In this document: piece after piece, positions 1-8,508 of the stretch
Position numbering within the stretch: the first letter of the stretch is position 1
How the letters are laid out: each line of letters begins with the position of its first letter
Assembly: GCA_958296015.1 (NCBI GenBank)
Contig: CATQIH010000040.1
Span: 1 to 64,000, forward strand
Length of the DNA stretch: 64,000 bases
Source of the DNA: Cyclobacteriaceae bacterium
GTDB taxonomy: Bacteria > Bacteroidota > Bacteroidia > Cytophagales > Cyclobacteriaceae
Direction of reading: 5' to 3'
Program-made: the position numbers and the translations under genes
The notes under the pieces: generated by a model
What the model was told of the DNA's origin: nothing
Database searches by the model: none
What the model saw: only the letters and a program-made list of their open reading frames with translations

Positions 1-36
1 TAAACAGCTTACACAGCTATTTATTTTTTAACCTAT

Positions 37-801
37 ATGATCAACATGATGCCTCTATGGGCACAGGCCACTTTATGGGGGCTGCTGACAGGTGGCGCAC
101 TGGTCATTGGTGCAGCAATCGCCTATTTTATTCAGGTTCCAAAGCGGATCATTGCCGACATCATGGCTTTTGGCAGTGGCGTGCTTATCTCTGCCCTTTC
201 ATTCGAACTCATGGATGATGCCTACCATCGCGGTGGTTTTGAGGCTACATCAATTGGGTTCCTGTCAGGTGCTATGGTATATACGCTGGCCAACTGGATG
301 CTCGGGTACCGTGCCAAACACCGGAAGCGTTCGGGAGGACAACAGGCATCAGAAGAACAGGAAAGCGGAAGTGGCCTGGCCATTGCCGTAGGGTCGCTGC
401 TCGATGGTATCCCAGAGTCTATTGTGATTGGGCTGAGTATGCTGGCCGGAGGTGTGGTGAGCTTTGTAGCCGTTGTCGCCATCTTTTTATCAAACATACC
501 GGAAGGGCTTTCCAGTGCTGCCGGTATGAAAAAGGCAGGCCGTTCTCCAAAGTACATCTTTGGTGTCTGGATTAGTATTGCTGTAGCCTCTGGCCTGGCC
601 TCATTGGCCGGGTATGCGGTTTTTCAGGGCTTTTCTCCCGAAGTAATAGCCGCAACCACAGCGGTAGCTGCCGGAGCAATACTGGCTATGCTCATTGATA
701 CGATGATTCCCGAAGCCTTCGATGAAGCGCACGACTATGCCGGGTTGGTTGCTGCACTAGGCTTTCTGGTTTCATTCATGTTGAGTAAGCTCGGCGGGTG
801 A
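37..801 (+). CDS. ZIP family divalent metal transporter
   Basis: 254-residue polytopic inner-membrane protein of the ZIP family, which moves zinc or related divalent metals into the cytoplasm. Hydrophobic helices begin near residue 8. The metal-site helices carry DGIPES (123-128) and SNIPEGL (152-158), the positions that read HNxPEG in many relatives. A hydrophilic loop at about 91-112 is basic, then Gln/Glu rich, and lacks the His-rich stretch of eukaryotic ZIPs. Length is normal for bacterial members. The ATG at 37 is the first in frame; ATGs at 46 and 49 are alternatives. The exact metal cannot be read from the sequence. Confidence 0.9.
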   Translation: MINMMPLWAQATLWGLLTGGALVIGAAIAYFIQVPKRIIADIMAFGSGVLISALSFELMDDAYHRGGFEATSIGFLSGAMVYTLANWMLGYRAKHRKRSGGQQASEEQESGSGLAIAVGSLLDGIPESIVIGLSMLAGGVVSFVAVVAIFLSNIPEGLSSAAGMKKAGRSPKYIFGVWISIAVASGLASLAGYAVFQGFSPEVIAATTAVAAGAILAMLIDTMIPEAFDEAHDYAGLVAALGFLVSFMLSKLGG

Positions 802-1528
802 GTGTCATGTGCAAATAAATGCTATAAAAACATTTATGCAAATCTCAGTTTCCTGTCCTATGACTTAATACCCCCCCGCGGTTCCTGTAACCTACATACT
901 ACACCGCCCCTTCTCTGGCTTCGGTTCCGGGACGCGCAGTCTGTGACCGAAGTCTTACAATAGTGCCAAGCCTGAGGCTTGGTAGTATTTGCAGAGCCTC
1001 AGTTCGGGACGCGTAGTTCGGGACGCGTAGTCCGGGACGCGTAGTCCGGGACGCGTAGTCACAGACTGAAGCTAGAAGGGGATGAAGCTGGAAGGATGTT
1101 TCAGCTTTTAACCTTACATTCAAGGTAAAGTACAAAAAAGCTGCTTTTTGTACTATATTGGCAGAAACAGGTTACATTACTGTGTGAAAAAACAAGGAAA
1201 ACTTACCGCGACCATACTTATTGGTACTAAAAATGAGCTGCCCTTACTGCGACCTCATTTTTTTCGTGAAAATATAGGGTAACATGCCCTGTAGTAGGTG
1301 TTTTTGTGCTGCAAAACATGCTTTCGCTGACAACATAGCAGTATTTTGCATTAAAAAACGGCTTTCGCGGCCTGCAACCTCGTAAAAAGTTCGAAAAAAC
1401 GTATATGCAGGGTGTGCAACACGTAATTTTGTACTAAAAACGCTGCTGCATACCTTGTAGTCTTATTGTTTTGCGATAAAAAGCGTATTACATAGGCTAA
1501 TAGCGTGTTTTAATCACCGAAAAAATAT
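802..1528. other. Non-coding spacer rich in repeats and hairpins
   Basis: I see no convincing gene in this spacer; the open frame on the reverse strand at 899-1135 lies across the repeats. It holds a near-perfect hairpin at 966-982 (CCAAGCCT g AGGCTTGG), a 14-bp tandem array (1005-1060), an 11-bp inverted pair flanking that array (937-947 and 1058-1068, CAGTCTGTGAC and its complement), a hairpin at 1130-1153 (arms GTACAAAAAG and CTTTTTGTAC), and a terminator-like hairpin at about 1227-1263 (AAAAATGAG ... CTCATTTTTTT). A small RNA cannot be excluded. Confidence 0.6.
1005..1060. repeat. 14-bp tandem repeat, four copies
   Basis: Four contiguous copies of CGGGACGCGTAGTY, period 14 bp. Each unit holds a short dyad (GGAC-gcgta-GTCC). 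A diverged single copy lies at 928-941. The block is bounded by inverted copies of CAGTCTGTGAC, so the whole stretch from 937 to 1068 could fold as one long hairpin. Confidence 0.85.
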
Positions 1529-1536
1529 TATTTTTG
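1529..1536 (+). promoter_or_regulatory. Bacteroidota -7 promoter element for the thioredoxin-like gene
   Basis: TATTTTTG fits the TAnnTTTG -7 consensus of the Bacteroidota housekeeping sigma factor. A start near 1543 would exclude the upstream in-frame TTG at 1534 and favour ATG 1555 or a later one. The -33 box is weak (GTTTT near 1507). Confidence 0.5.
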
Positions 1537-1554
1537 AATAGTCATCCGTTATTC

Positions 1555-2085
1555 ATGAAAAACTATCTAATGAACACACTTGCCAACAAAACCATGTACA
1601 TAAAAAATAAAGCAAAGGACGCGATATTAGGTCTGCTTTGCATAGCACTGCTGCTGGCGGCTCATCTTTCACAGGCGCAGAATGTAACACAGAAGAAACT
1701 TCCTGAAATTCAACTGGTAAAAACCGATGGCTCTAAAGTACTTGCCAGCAACATCACAGGCAAAGCGGTGATCGTCCTGTTTCAGCCCGACTGCGACCAC
1801 TGCCAACGGGAAGCTAAGGAGATTAAAGCGCATCAGGATGCTTTCAAAGATTACAGTGTGTATTTTGTATCGCCAGCCCCGCTGGGTGAGATTGAGCAGT
1901 TTGCGGCGGACTATGGTTTTAAAGGACAAGCAAACTTTCACTTTGCCTATACCGACCTGATGAACATCCTCAACAGCTTTGGTGGCGTAGAAACCCCCTC
2001 GCTATACATCTATGGCAACGATCAGCACCTGGTAAAAGCCTTCAACGGAGAGACTCCAATCGGTAAGATATTGCTGCACATTTGA
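1555..2085 (+). CDS. Secreted thioredoxin-like (TlpA-type) protein
   Basis: Periplasmic redoxin with a thioredoxin fold. It has an N-terminal signal peptide with a long hydrophobic core ending LSQAQ, then a beta strand (VIVLFQPDCDHCQ) carrying the active-site CxxC as CDHC, and a cis-Pro-like TPSLYIY segment near the end, as in TlpA/AhpC-type thiol:disulfide proteins. Function is inferred as disulfide exchange in the envelope. Starts at ATG 1555, 1570 or 1594 are all possible; 1594 gives the most typical signal peptide, 1555 the longest frame consistent with the promoter. Cleavage at SQA|Q would leave an N-terminal Gln. Confidence 0.8.
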   Translation: MKNYLMNTLANKTMYIKNKAKDAILGLLCIALLLAAHLSQAQNVTQKKLPEIQLVKTDGSKVLASNITGKAVIVLFQPDCDHCQREAKEIKAHQDAFKDYSVYFVSPAPLGEIEQFAADYGFKGQANFHFAYTDLMNILNSFGGVETPSLYIYGNDQHLVKAFNGETPIGKILLHI

Positions 2086-2100
2086 TAACAAACACAGTAC

Positions 2101-2117
2101 AAAACCTTCAAGGTTTT
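2101..2117. terminator. Short AT-rich palindrome, possible terminator
   Basis: AAAACCTTcAAGGTTTT lies 15 bp after the stop of the thioredoxin-like gene. It could end transcription in either direction, but it is GC-poor and has a minimal loop. Confidence 0.35.
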
Positions 2118-2213
2118 ATCTATACTGTTGCCTTTTATAGATTTTAGCGTCAGAAATCTTGAAGGTTTGCCTAATCTGAATACTATGAAATATTTAATGA
2201 CTCCTTATGCATT

Positions 2214-2402
2214 TTATTTCAACCCGGCTTGTTTTAAGATGGCGTTTAATGTGCCCTTTGGCACTTCATCGGCTAGCTTGTGTCCAGCAACGATTACGAT
2301 GCCACTTTTTAGAGTGTGCTTGTAAACTTTATGGCTTCCCTTTTGTCTCATAATATACCAGCCATCATCTTCTATCAATTCAATAGCTTCCTTATATTTC
2401 AT
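2214..2402 (-). CDS. hicA: HicA-type mRNA interferase toxin
   Basis: 62-residue toxin of the HicA family, a small double-stranded-RNA-binding-fold ribonuclease that cleaves mRNA and is neutralised by HicB. The conserved G-S-H core is at 22-24 with catalytic His24, followed by KVY and a hydrophobic strand (IVIVAGH). Length is typical (about 60 residues). Its ATG overlaps the hicB stop in an ATGA arrangement (2399-2402), so the pair is translationally coupled, with antitoxin first and toxin second. Both genes look intact. Confidence 0.9.
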   Translation of the reverse strand: MKYKEAIELIEDDGWYIMRQKGSHKVYKHTLKSGIVIVAGHKLADEVPKGTLNAILKQAGLK

Positions 2403-2617
2403 AGATGATGAAATATGAGGGTTTCGCCAAAGGAAGACGTTTCTGGCACAGGCTGTCCGTCTTCTTTTAGTGTTTCAATATAGAGGTCTATGGCTTCTAT
2501 GATGTTAGCTTCAACCTCTTCTCTGGTACTACCTGCACTTGTACAACCTGGCAAATCCGGCACATAAGCAGAATAGCCGTCTTTAGATTTCTCATAGACA
2601 ATTAAATACTTTCTCAT
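2399..2617 (-). CDS. hicB: HicB-type antitoxin, short form
   Basis: 72-residue HicB antitoxin with the partial RNase-H-like fold: YLIVYEKSKDGYSAYVPDLPGC is the family core (YVPDLPGC), followed by S-T-REEVEANI and an acidic helix AIDLYIETL. It should bind and block HicA. The protein ends at the fold, with no added helix-turn-helix or ribbon-helix-helix DNA-binding domain, so classic autorepression by HicB alone is not evident. It is the first gene of a two-gene operon on the reverse strand. Confidence 0.9.
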   Translation of the reverse strand: MRKYLIVYEKSKDGYSAYVPDLPGCTSAGSTREEVEANIIEAIDLYIETLKEDGQPVPETSSFGETLIFHHL

Positions 2618-2683
2618 ATCTCATACAGCGTTAATATTATTATAAACAGCTAAAATTTATGCTAACGAACGCTCCACGCTAAT

Positions 2684-3280
2684 TCAAACCCCTTCGGCTT
2701 CTACTGCCTTCACCTCTGGTAGCATGGTTTTCAGCAGGTTCTCGATGCCTGATTTGAGGGTGATGGTAGAGGAAGGGCAGCCGCTGCATGAACCTTGTAG
2801 TAATACTTTTACCACGCCATCTTCAAAAGAATGAAAGCTGATGGCACCTCCGTCCTGCTCCACAGCCGGGCGGATATATTCTTCCAGGATGCCTTTGATC
2901 TTCTTGACCGATTCGCTGTCGCTGCCATTTACGGTGGAACCGCTTTCAAAGGCTTCGTTTAGCAGAATGGGCTTGCCGCTCTCCAAATACTGGCGGATGT
3001 GCTGCTTGATAGGTTCCTGGATCTCTATCCATTCTACCTCATCGCTTTTGGTGACGGTGATAAAGTTACCCATATAAAAAACACGGCTCACATGCTCAAG
3101 GTCAAAAAGTTCTTGCGCAAGCGGTGCGTGTTCAGCACTGGCTGCGTCCGGAAAATCGTAGCTTTCGCCCTCGTCCAGCAGCATGAAGTTGAGCACAAAC
3201 TTAAGAGAGTTGGGGTTGGGGTTGGCCTCAAGGTAAATATGTACGTTGCGTTTCTTTGTCTCTTTCTGGTAAGTATCCAT
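2684..3280 (-). CDS. NifU/Nfu-type iron-sulfur cluster carrier
   Basis: 198-residue Fe-S scaffold or carrier. The N-terminal Nfu domain starts with the characteristic NPNSLKF (about 22-28). The C-terminal NifU domain (about 125-198) carries the cluster-binding C165-S-G-C168 in GSCSGCPSS. Such proteins deliver 4Fe-4S or 2Fe-2S clusters to target enzymes in the cytoplasm. I chose the ATG at 3280 (MDTYQKE) because the upstream in-frame extension to 3355 is unlike the family and would overlap the predicted promoter. Confidence 0.9.
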   Translation of the reverse strand: MDTYQKETKKRNVHIYLEANPNPNSLKFVLNFMLLDEGESYDFPDAASAEHAPLAQELFDLEHVSRVFYMGNFITVTKSDEVEWIEIQEPIKQHIRQYLESGKPILLNEAFESGSTVNGSDSESVKKIKGILEEYIRPAVEQDGGAISFHSFEDGVVKVLLQGSCSGCPSSTITLKSGIENLLKTMLPEVKAVEAEGV

Positions 3281-3602
3281 AGCAATAAGTTTTGGTGTAT
3301 GCCTGTTCAACAACATAAGCCGGACGTTTGGTTCTTGCCGTTGATGTTCCTGCAAAAATAGTCACTAACAGGTGCAGCACCAAAGATATAAAAGGCTATG
3401 AACTTATTGCCTCATTTCAACGTATTGATACGTCTTATATCAATAGCAACTGTGGTCAGCTATGCCCCTGGCGCACTCAGGCAGGGTACAGAAAGCAAAT
3501 AGCACAGTTCGGCATGAATACGCTTTGTTTTCATGTTTTTTATACTCACTTTTGTGGTCTAATATGCAAGGAATGCCATACTGACCGGCAGTTTATCATA
3601 TA
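3281..3602. other. Divergent intergenic region
   Basis: This 322-bp spacer lies between the nfu-type gene and nrnA. Besides the reverse-strand promoter at 3353-3384 I see nothing; the open frame 3328-3603 has no recognisable features. No clear forward -7 box was found for nrnA. Confidence 0.5.
3353..3384 (-). promoter_or_regulatory. Promoter of the Nfu-type gene
   Basis: Read on the reverse strand: TTTG at 3384-3381, 20-bp spacer, TATTTTTG at 3360-3353. This matches the Bacteroidota TTTG-N20-TAnnTTTG arrangement and predicts a leader of about 65 nt. Confidence 0.65.
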
Positions 3603-4637
3603 ATGCAAGCACTACAAGCATTTCAAAACCTACTCCTTGATCCCAAACGGGTGATGATCACAGGGCACGCCAGTCCGGATGCAGATGCACTGGGTTCGGC
3701 ACTTGCACTGGCGGCGTACCTTGACAAAAAAGGTCACCAGGTGCAGGTAATCAGCCCTACGGACTATCCCCAGTTTTTGCACTGGATGCATGGCCACCAA
3801 AAAGTACTTGTCTTTAATGATGGGAATGAAAAGAAATCTGCCAGCATCATCAGCGAGGCTGACCTTATTTTCTGTTTGGATTTCTCATCGCTCAACCGAA
3901 TAGACAAGATGGGCGCGTTGGTGCGCGACGCGTCAGCCATCAAAGTAGTGATAGACCACCATACCGGTAAGGAAGATTTTGCAGACTATGAGTTCTGGGA
4001 CACCAAAGCAGCCGCTACCTGCGAGTTGCTGTACCAGCTTATGGTAGACCTGGACGATAGGTCGCTGATAGACAAACCGATGGCAGAATGCCTGTATGCG
4101 GGCATCATGACAGATACAGGATCGTTCAGGCACCCTAATACCACTCAGCATGTGCACGAAGTAGTGGCCGATCTGATTAGCCTGGGGGCCGATACCTCCA
4201 AAGTTAGCAAATTAGTGTACGACAACAATTCGCTGGACAGGCTCCGGTTTATAGGCTTTGCTTTGAGCGAAAGATTGGTCGTGCTGCCCAAATACAAAAC
4301 CGCTTACTTCGCCATTTCAGCCGAAGACCTCAAGAGATTCAATTCGCGTACCGGTGATACCGAGGGCCTGGTTAACTATGCTTTGTCTATAGAAGGCATC
4401 ACCATGGCCGCCATCATCATAGACCGCAACGAGGGTGTAAAGATGTCGTTTCGCTCTATTGGAGACTTTGCCGTTAATGAGTTGGCAAACAAGCACTTTG
4501 AGGGAGGAGGACACAAAAATGCTGCGGGGGGTATCTCAAAACTCACCCTGGAAGAAACCGTAGATAAGTTTTTGAAACTTCTCCCGTTATACAAATCACA
4601 ATTAGATAAGAACCAAATAGAAAAAGAAAAAAGTTAA
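3603..4637 (+). CDS. nrnA: DHH phosphoesterase, NrnA-like oligoribonuclease/pAp phosphatase
   Basis: 344-residue DHH-DHHA1 protein that degrades nanoRNAs and dephosphorylates pAp in the cytoplasm. Metal-binding motifs: H22-x3-D26-x-D28 (GHASPDADALGS), D93 (CLDFS), the signature D118-H119-H120 and D171 (MTDTGSFR). The C-terminal DHHA1 domain has the GGGHKNAAGG glycine-rich motif. Length matches NrnA. It is followed after 2 nt by an FKBP lipoprotein gene, so it heads a forward operon. Confidence 0.92.
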   Translation: MQALQAFQNLLLDPKRVMITGHASPDADALGSALALAAYLDKKGHQVQVISPTDYPQFLHWMHGHQKVLVFNDGNEKKSASIISEADLIFCLDFSSLNRIDKMGALVRDASAIKVVIDHHTGKEDFADYEFWDTKAAATCELLYQLMVDLDDRSLIDKPMAECLYAGIMTDTGSFRHPNTTQHVHEVVADLISLGADTSKVSKLVYDNNSLDRLRFIGFALSERLVVLPKYKTAYFAISAEDLKRFNSRTGDTEGLVNYALSIEGITMAAIIIDRNEGVKMSFRSIGDFAVNELANKHFEGGGHKNAAGGISKLTLEETVDKFLKLLPLYKSQLDKNQIEKEKS

Positions 4638-4639
4638 AC

Positions 4640-5545
4640 ATGAAAAAACTAGGAATACACCTATTCATATGCGCTGTTGTAGGACTTACTGCATGTGGAC
4701 AGCAAAGTGAGGATGGATTTGAGACTACAGATTCCGGCCTGCAATATAAATACATCAAAGAAGGCAGTGGTGAAAAGCCCGACACAGGCAAGATCATCGC
4801 CATCAATATGCAATGGAAAACAGCCGACGATTCTGTGAAGTTTCCTGCTCCCGGGCAAGAGTCACTGGCTGTGCTCAAGATAGACAGTACCAACGCAGGC
4901 ATGATCTACGAGGGTATCAAGATGATGAAAGAAGGGGATAGTGTAACCTTTAGAATCCCTGCCAAAGATTTTTTTGGAACTACACTCATGACCCCGGTAC
5001 CCACAGAAATTGATTCTGCCAGCAACCTTACGTTTGATATTGGACTGACCGATGTAATGTCGGAAGAAGATTTTCAGACCTTCCGTATGGAACAGATGAA
5101 AAAGCAACAAGAGCAGATGCTTGCCATGCAGTCGGAGCAAATGACTGAAGACAGTGCCACAATTACTAATTACCTGAAAGAAAACAACATTGATGCGCAG
5201 ACAACAGACTCTGGTATCCGCTATGTCATTACCAAAAAGGGTAAAGGCATACAGCCCTCTACAGGGGATACGGTAGTAGTAAAGTATACTGGTAAGCTGC
5301 TGGACGGCAAAGTGTTTGACACATCCGAAGACAAACCAGCACCGCTTTCTTTTCCTATTGGACAAGGCATGGTGATCCCTGGCTGGGATGAAGGCATTGC
5401 GCTGCTCAATAAAGGCTCAAAAGCTACACTGTATGTTCCTTCTCCGCTGGCATACGGCCCACGTGGAGCCGGACAGGACATTGCACCGAACTCTGTGTTG
5501 GTATTTGATGTTGAACTGGTAGACGTAAAGCCAGCGAAGAAATAA
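4640..5545 (+). CDS. FKBP-type peptidyl-prolyl isomerase lipoprotein
   Basis: 301-residue envelope lipoprotein: signal peptide with lipobox LTAC near residue 19, then a degenerate FKBP-like half (about 30-130), a helical linker rich in Met/Gln (EQMKKQQEQM), and a well-conserved C-terminal FKBP domain (GDTVVVKYTGKLLDGKVFDTS ... YGPRGAGQDIAPNSVLVFDVELV). It catalyses prolyl cis/trans isomerisation and chaperoning of exported proteins. It starts 2 nt after nrnA and is followed by a terminator and a second FKBP gene of the same overall plan. Confidence 0.9.
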   Translation: MKKLGIHLFICAVVGLTACGQQSEDGFETTDSGLQYKYIKEGSGEKPDTGKIIAINMQWKTADDSVKFPAPGQESLAVLKIDSTNAGMIYEGIKMMKEGDSVTFRIPAKDFFGTTLMTPVPTEIDSASNLTFDIGLTDVMSEEDFQTFRMEQMKKQQEQMLAMQSEQMTEDSATITNYLKENNIDAQTTDSGIRYVITKKGKGIQPSTGDTVVVKYTGKLLDGKVFDTSEDKPAPLSFPIGQGMVIPGWDEGIALLNKGSKATLYVPSPLAYGPRGAGQDIAPNSVLVFDVELVDVKPAKK

Positions 5546-5573
5546 ACAGATTGAGCAATCATTTGTATCAGTA

Positions 5574-5598
5574 AATCCGGTTTGCGCCGGATTTTTTT
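5574..5598 (+). terminator. Rho-independent terminator after first FKBP gene
   Basis: Stem AATCCGG / CCGGATT around a 6-nt loop, followed by seven T. It separates the two FKBP genes, so the second probably has its own promoter or depends on read-through. Confidence 0.8.
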
Positions 5599-5612
5599 GT
5601 ACCAAAAAAGCG

Positions 5613-6575
5613 ATGAAAAACAGCATTACCATAGGATTGATCTTGCTGGTAGCCTTTGGCTTCCAGGCATGTCAGAAAGAGGATGTTCCCGAGGATGAGT
5701 CGGCCCAACGGCTGGCACAACAGGAACAGACTATAGAGCAGTACCTGGCTGAACAGAATATTACAGCCGTTAAGGATACTAACCGATACTACTATTATAG
5801 GGCATTAATTGAAAACTCAACAGGAAAAGCACCCACCAAAAACGATATAGTGGGCATTTATTACAAATTTGCCACCTTGGAAGGAAAGCTGATAGACGAA
5901 AGAGTAGCTGGAAAAGATACTATTGCCAAATATGCCTTCGGAACCAACGCTGTGGTGCTGCCAACAGCATTGGATAATATGATCGGCAAAATGAAAATGG
6001 GTGAAACGTATGAGTTTTACTTACCTTTTCATGCTGCCTATGCCAATTATACCATACCCAATGTAATCCCTGCCAATGCTATTGTGAAAGCCAGCATCAG
6101 TCTCGCTCAGGTATTGAGTCCTGCCGAAGAAAAACAAGCTGAGAAAGACACCATTGCTGCCTATTACAGTAAAGAAGGTATTGCGGCCGTAGATACACTG
6201 GCCGACGGTGTATATTACCTGCAAACCCAGGCAGGCACGGGCGATTCTGTCAGGAATGGCGATGAGCTATCTGTTCGTTACAAAGGCAGTGTGCTCAATG
6301 GAGGTGTATTCGACAGCAGCGACGATTACAAGTTTACAGTAGGAGAAAGATCGTTCATTGCAGGTTTTCAGGCTGCGATCATGCACATGCGCAAAGGCGA
6401 ACAGGGAACCGTTGTGATGGTATCCAGTGCCGGCTATGGTAATGGTATCTTTGCCATTCCGTACAGCATTATTGGCGATCTGCTCGATGCAAAGCTTATT
6501 AGCAGAGATTACGGATCTTCCAGAGACATACCGCCTGCTTCTATCCTGACGTTTGACCTTACCATAGCACCTTAA
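5613..6575 (+). CDS. FKBP-type peptidyl-prolyl isomerase lipoprotein, second copy
   Basis: 320-residue lipoprotein with lipobox FQAC near residue 20, an acidic stretch, then two FKBP-like halves: about 45-165 (degenerate) and about 190-320 (VRNGDELSVRYKGSVLNGGVFDSS ... IPPASILTFDLTI). Several hydrophobic pocket residues differ from canonical FKBPs, so isomerase activity is uncertain. It is a tandem paralogue of the preceding gene with low identity, probably an old duplication. It is followed 14 nt later by rdgB. Confidence 0.85.
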   Translation: MKNSITIGLILLVAFGFQACQKEDVPEDESAQRLAQQEQTIEQYLAEQNITAVKDTNRYYYYRALIENSTGKAPTKNDIVGIYYKFATLEGKLIDERVAGKDTIAKYAFGTNAVVLPTALDNMIGKMKMGETYEFYLPFHAAYANYTIPNVIPANAIVKASISLAQVLSPAEEKQAEKDTIAAYYSKEGIAAVDTLADGVYYLQTQAGTGDSVRNGDELSVRYKGSVLNGGVFDSSDDYKFTVGERSFIAGFQAAIMHMRKGEQGTVVMVSSAGYGNGIFAIPYSIIGDLLDAKLISRDYGSSRDIPPASILTFDLTIAP

Positions 6576-6589
6576 ACAAACGACCAACG

Positions 6590-7174
6590 ATGCAACTTTG
6601 CTTTGCTACCAACAACCGGCACAAGCTCATGGAAGTGCAGCACATGCTGGGAGATGCCTTCCGGATACTCAGCTTATCAGATATAGGTTGCCACGAAGAG
6701 CTACCGGAAAACCAGGAAACGCTACAAGGCAATTCTGCAGAAAAAGCGCAATATGTGCATCAGCATTACCATGTGGCCTGTTTTGCAGACGATACAGGGC
6801 TGGAAGTAGCTGCCTTGCAGGGCGCACCCGGCGTATACTCAGCACGCTATGCAGGGCCGCAAAGAGATAGTCAGGATAATATGCAATTACTGCTAAGCAA
6901 TCTGGCAGACAAAGCAGACCGCGCAGCGCAGTTTCGTACGGTGGTTACTCTGATACTGAACAATGAGCAACAACACCAGTTTGAAGGACAGGTAAAAGGA
7001 ACCATCGCGCAGCAGCCAACAGGTGCGGAAGGCTTTGGCTATGATCCAGTTTTTGTTCCGGCAGGACATGGACAGAGCTTTGCGGAAATGCCTTTGGAAG
7101 AAAAGAACAAGATGAGCCACAGAGGCAGAGCCATTGCCCAACTGGTACGTTTTCTTACAACTCAAACTGTCTGA
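6590..7174 (+). CDS. rdgB: XTP/dITP pyrophosphatase (RdgB/HAM1)
   Basis: 194-residue house-cleaning nucleotide pyrophosphatase that hydrolyses dITP, XTP and ITP to monophosphates, keeping deaminated purines out of nucleic acids. Family motifs: N-terminal FATNNRHK (5-12), ADDTGLEVAAL with the acidic metal ligands, GAPGVYSARYAG, and the C-terminal GFGYDPVF ... SHRGRA. Length is typical. It is followed immediately by udk. Confidence 0.95.
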   Translation: MQLCFATNNRHKLMEVQHMLGDAFRILSLSDIGCHEELPENQETLQGNSAEKAQYVHQHYHVACFADDTGLEVAALQGAPGVYSARYAGPQRDSQDNMQLLLSNLADKADRAAQFRTVVTLILNNEQQHQFEGQVKGTIAQQPTGAEGFGYDPVFVPAGHGQSFAEMPLEEKNKMSHRGRAIAQLVRFLTTQTV

Positions 7175-7807
7175 ATGAAAACACCCTACTTCATAGGCAT
7201 CACCGGGGGCAGTGGTGCCGGCAAAACGCAGATACTGCAATGGTTGAAAAACTCGTGTGAGCCAGAACAGATATGCCTTGTTTCGCAGGATGACTACTAC
7301 GACAACAACAAAACGTATACACGGGAAGAAAACAAGCTCAAAAACTTTGACGAGCCTGACATCTTTGATGTAAAGCAGTTTGCCGCCGACCTGCAAAAGC
7401 TAAAAGAAGGACAGATCGTGACCCGGCAGGAATACAGTTTTAATAATCCGGCACACGTTCCTAAGATGCTGGAATTTCATCCGGCACCTGTGATACTGGT
7501 AGAAGGTATCTTCGTTTTTCACTTTCCGGAGATCAGCCAGTTGCTTGATCTCAAAATATTCGTAGATGCCAAAGAGCACCTGAAGTTTCATCGGCGCATA
7601 GCCCGCGATCAACGGGAAAGAGGTTTCTCACTGGAAGATATTTTGTTTAAATATACCAACCAGGTGGCACCGGCTTTTGAGAAATACATAGAGCCTTATC
7701 GCCACGAAGCTGATTTTATTGTACCCAACAACATAGCCTATCAGCCTCATGAAACGCCTGCGGCTATCGAAGTATTAGTAGCATTTTTAAAGTCAAAAAT
7801 AATATGA
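7175..7807 (+). CDS. udk: Uridine kinase
   Basis: 210-residue P-loop kinase phosphorylating uridine and cytidine in pyrimidine salvage. Walker A GGSGAGKT (9-16), substrate-binding SQDDYY, NFDEPDIFD, and the lid RDQRERG are all present. It begins directly after the rdgB stop and overlaps the next gene by 4 nt, so the three genes are probably cotranscribed. Confidence 0.93.
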   Translation: MKTPYFIGITGGSGAGKTQILQWLKNSCEPEQICLVSQDDYYDNNKTYTREENKLKNFDEPDIFDVKQFAADLQKLKEGQIVTRQEYSFNNPAHVPKMLEFHPAPVILVEGIFVFHFPEISQLLDLKIFVDAKEHLKFHRRIARDQRERGFSLEDILFKYTNQVAPAFEKYIEPYRHEADFIVPNNIAYQPHETPAAIEVLVAFLKSKII

Positions 7808-8499
7808 GTGATAAATTTGCTGTCATCGGATTAGGGCGATTTGGTATGTCCATCGCCAAAACGCTGGCCGATCGCGGTTCGGAGGTAATTGCCATCGACC
7901 AGAATATGGAAAAAGTAGAAGAGATAAAAGATGACGTAGCCTATGCCGTAGCCCTGGATGCTACCGACATCAAAGCACTTACAGCACAGGATATTCAGGA
8001 AGTAGATGCGGTAGTAGTAGCTATCGGCGAAGATTTTGAAGCTCTGCTGCTGGCTACGGCGCATATGCTGGACCTGAAGATCAAGCGGGTAATTGCCCGT
8101 GCGGCCAATGTGCAGCAGCGTATGATCCTGGAAAAAATTGGTGTCACCGAAATTCTTTCACCCGAAGAGAGCGTAGGAAAGACAGTGGCCGAAACCCTGC
8201 TGGAACCCAGCTTCCGCTCCTACTTCGACCTGCCGGATGATTATGAGATTGTAGAACTTAAAACACCCCGAAGAATTGTGAACCAAACCCTGCGCGACAT
8301 CGGGCTAAGAGAAAGCTACGATCTGAATCTGATCACCATCAAACGCACGTTCAAGGAGCAAAAGCAGAGCGGAGATGAAGAGCAGGCACAGCACGTCATC
8401 GGCGTGCCACGCCCGGATACCGTTATTCAGGAAACGGATATGCTCATTATGATGGGTAAAACCCAGGACATCAAGAAGTTTGTAGAATGTAACCAGTAG
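7804..8499 (+). CDS. KtrA/TrkA-type potassium channel regulatory subunit
   Basis: 231-residue cytoplasmic RCK protein that gates a partner K+ channel in response to nucleotides. The N-terminal Rossmann domain has GLGRFGMSIA (8-17) with an acidic residue ending strand 2 (IAIDQN). The C-terminal TrkA_C domain (about 145-231) follows. The single RCK unit fits KtrA/KtrC rather than the double-length TrkA. No channel subunit gene lies beside it in this window. Its ATG overlaps the udk stop. Confidence 0.88.
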   Translation: MSDKFAVIGLGRFGMSIAKTLADRGSEVIAIDQNMEKVEEIKDDVAYAVALDATDIKALTAQDIQEVDAVVVAIGEDFEALLLATAHMLDLKIKRVIARAANVQQRMILEKIGVTEILSPEESVGKTVAETLLEPSFRSYFDLPDDYEIVELKTPRRIVNQTLRDIGLRESYDLNLITIKRTFKEQKQSGDEEQAQHVIGVPRPDTVIQETDMLIMMGKTQDIKKFVECNQ

Positions 8500-8508
8500 T
8501 TTTACCCT

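Noticed and set aside
899-1135. Open frame of 78 codons on the reverse strand
   Set aside because: It is produced by the 14-bp tandem repeat; the translation is a repetitive Arg/Pro/Gly string with no domain and no start signals.
1227-1263. Hairpin with T-run considered as a firm terminator
   Set aside because: No gene ends nearby on the forward strand; kept only as a feature of the spacer.
3328-3603. Open frame of 91 codons upstream of nrnA
   Set aside because: No family resemblance, it runs through the reverse-strand promoter of the nfu-type gene and ends exactly at the nrnA start; probably chance.
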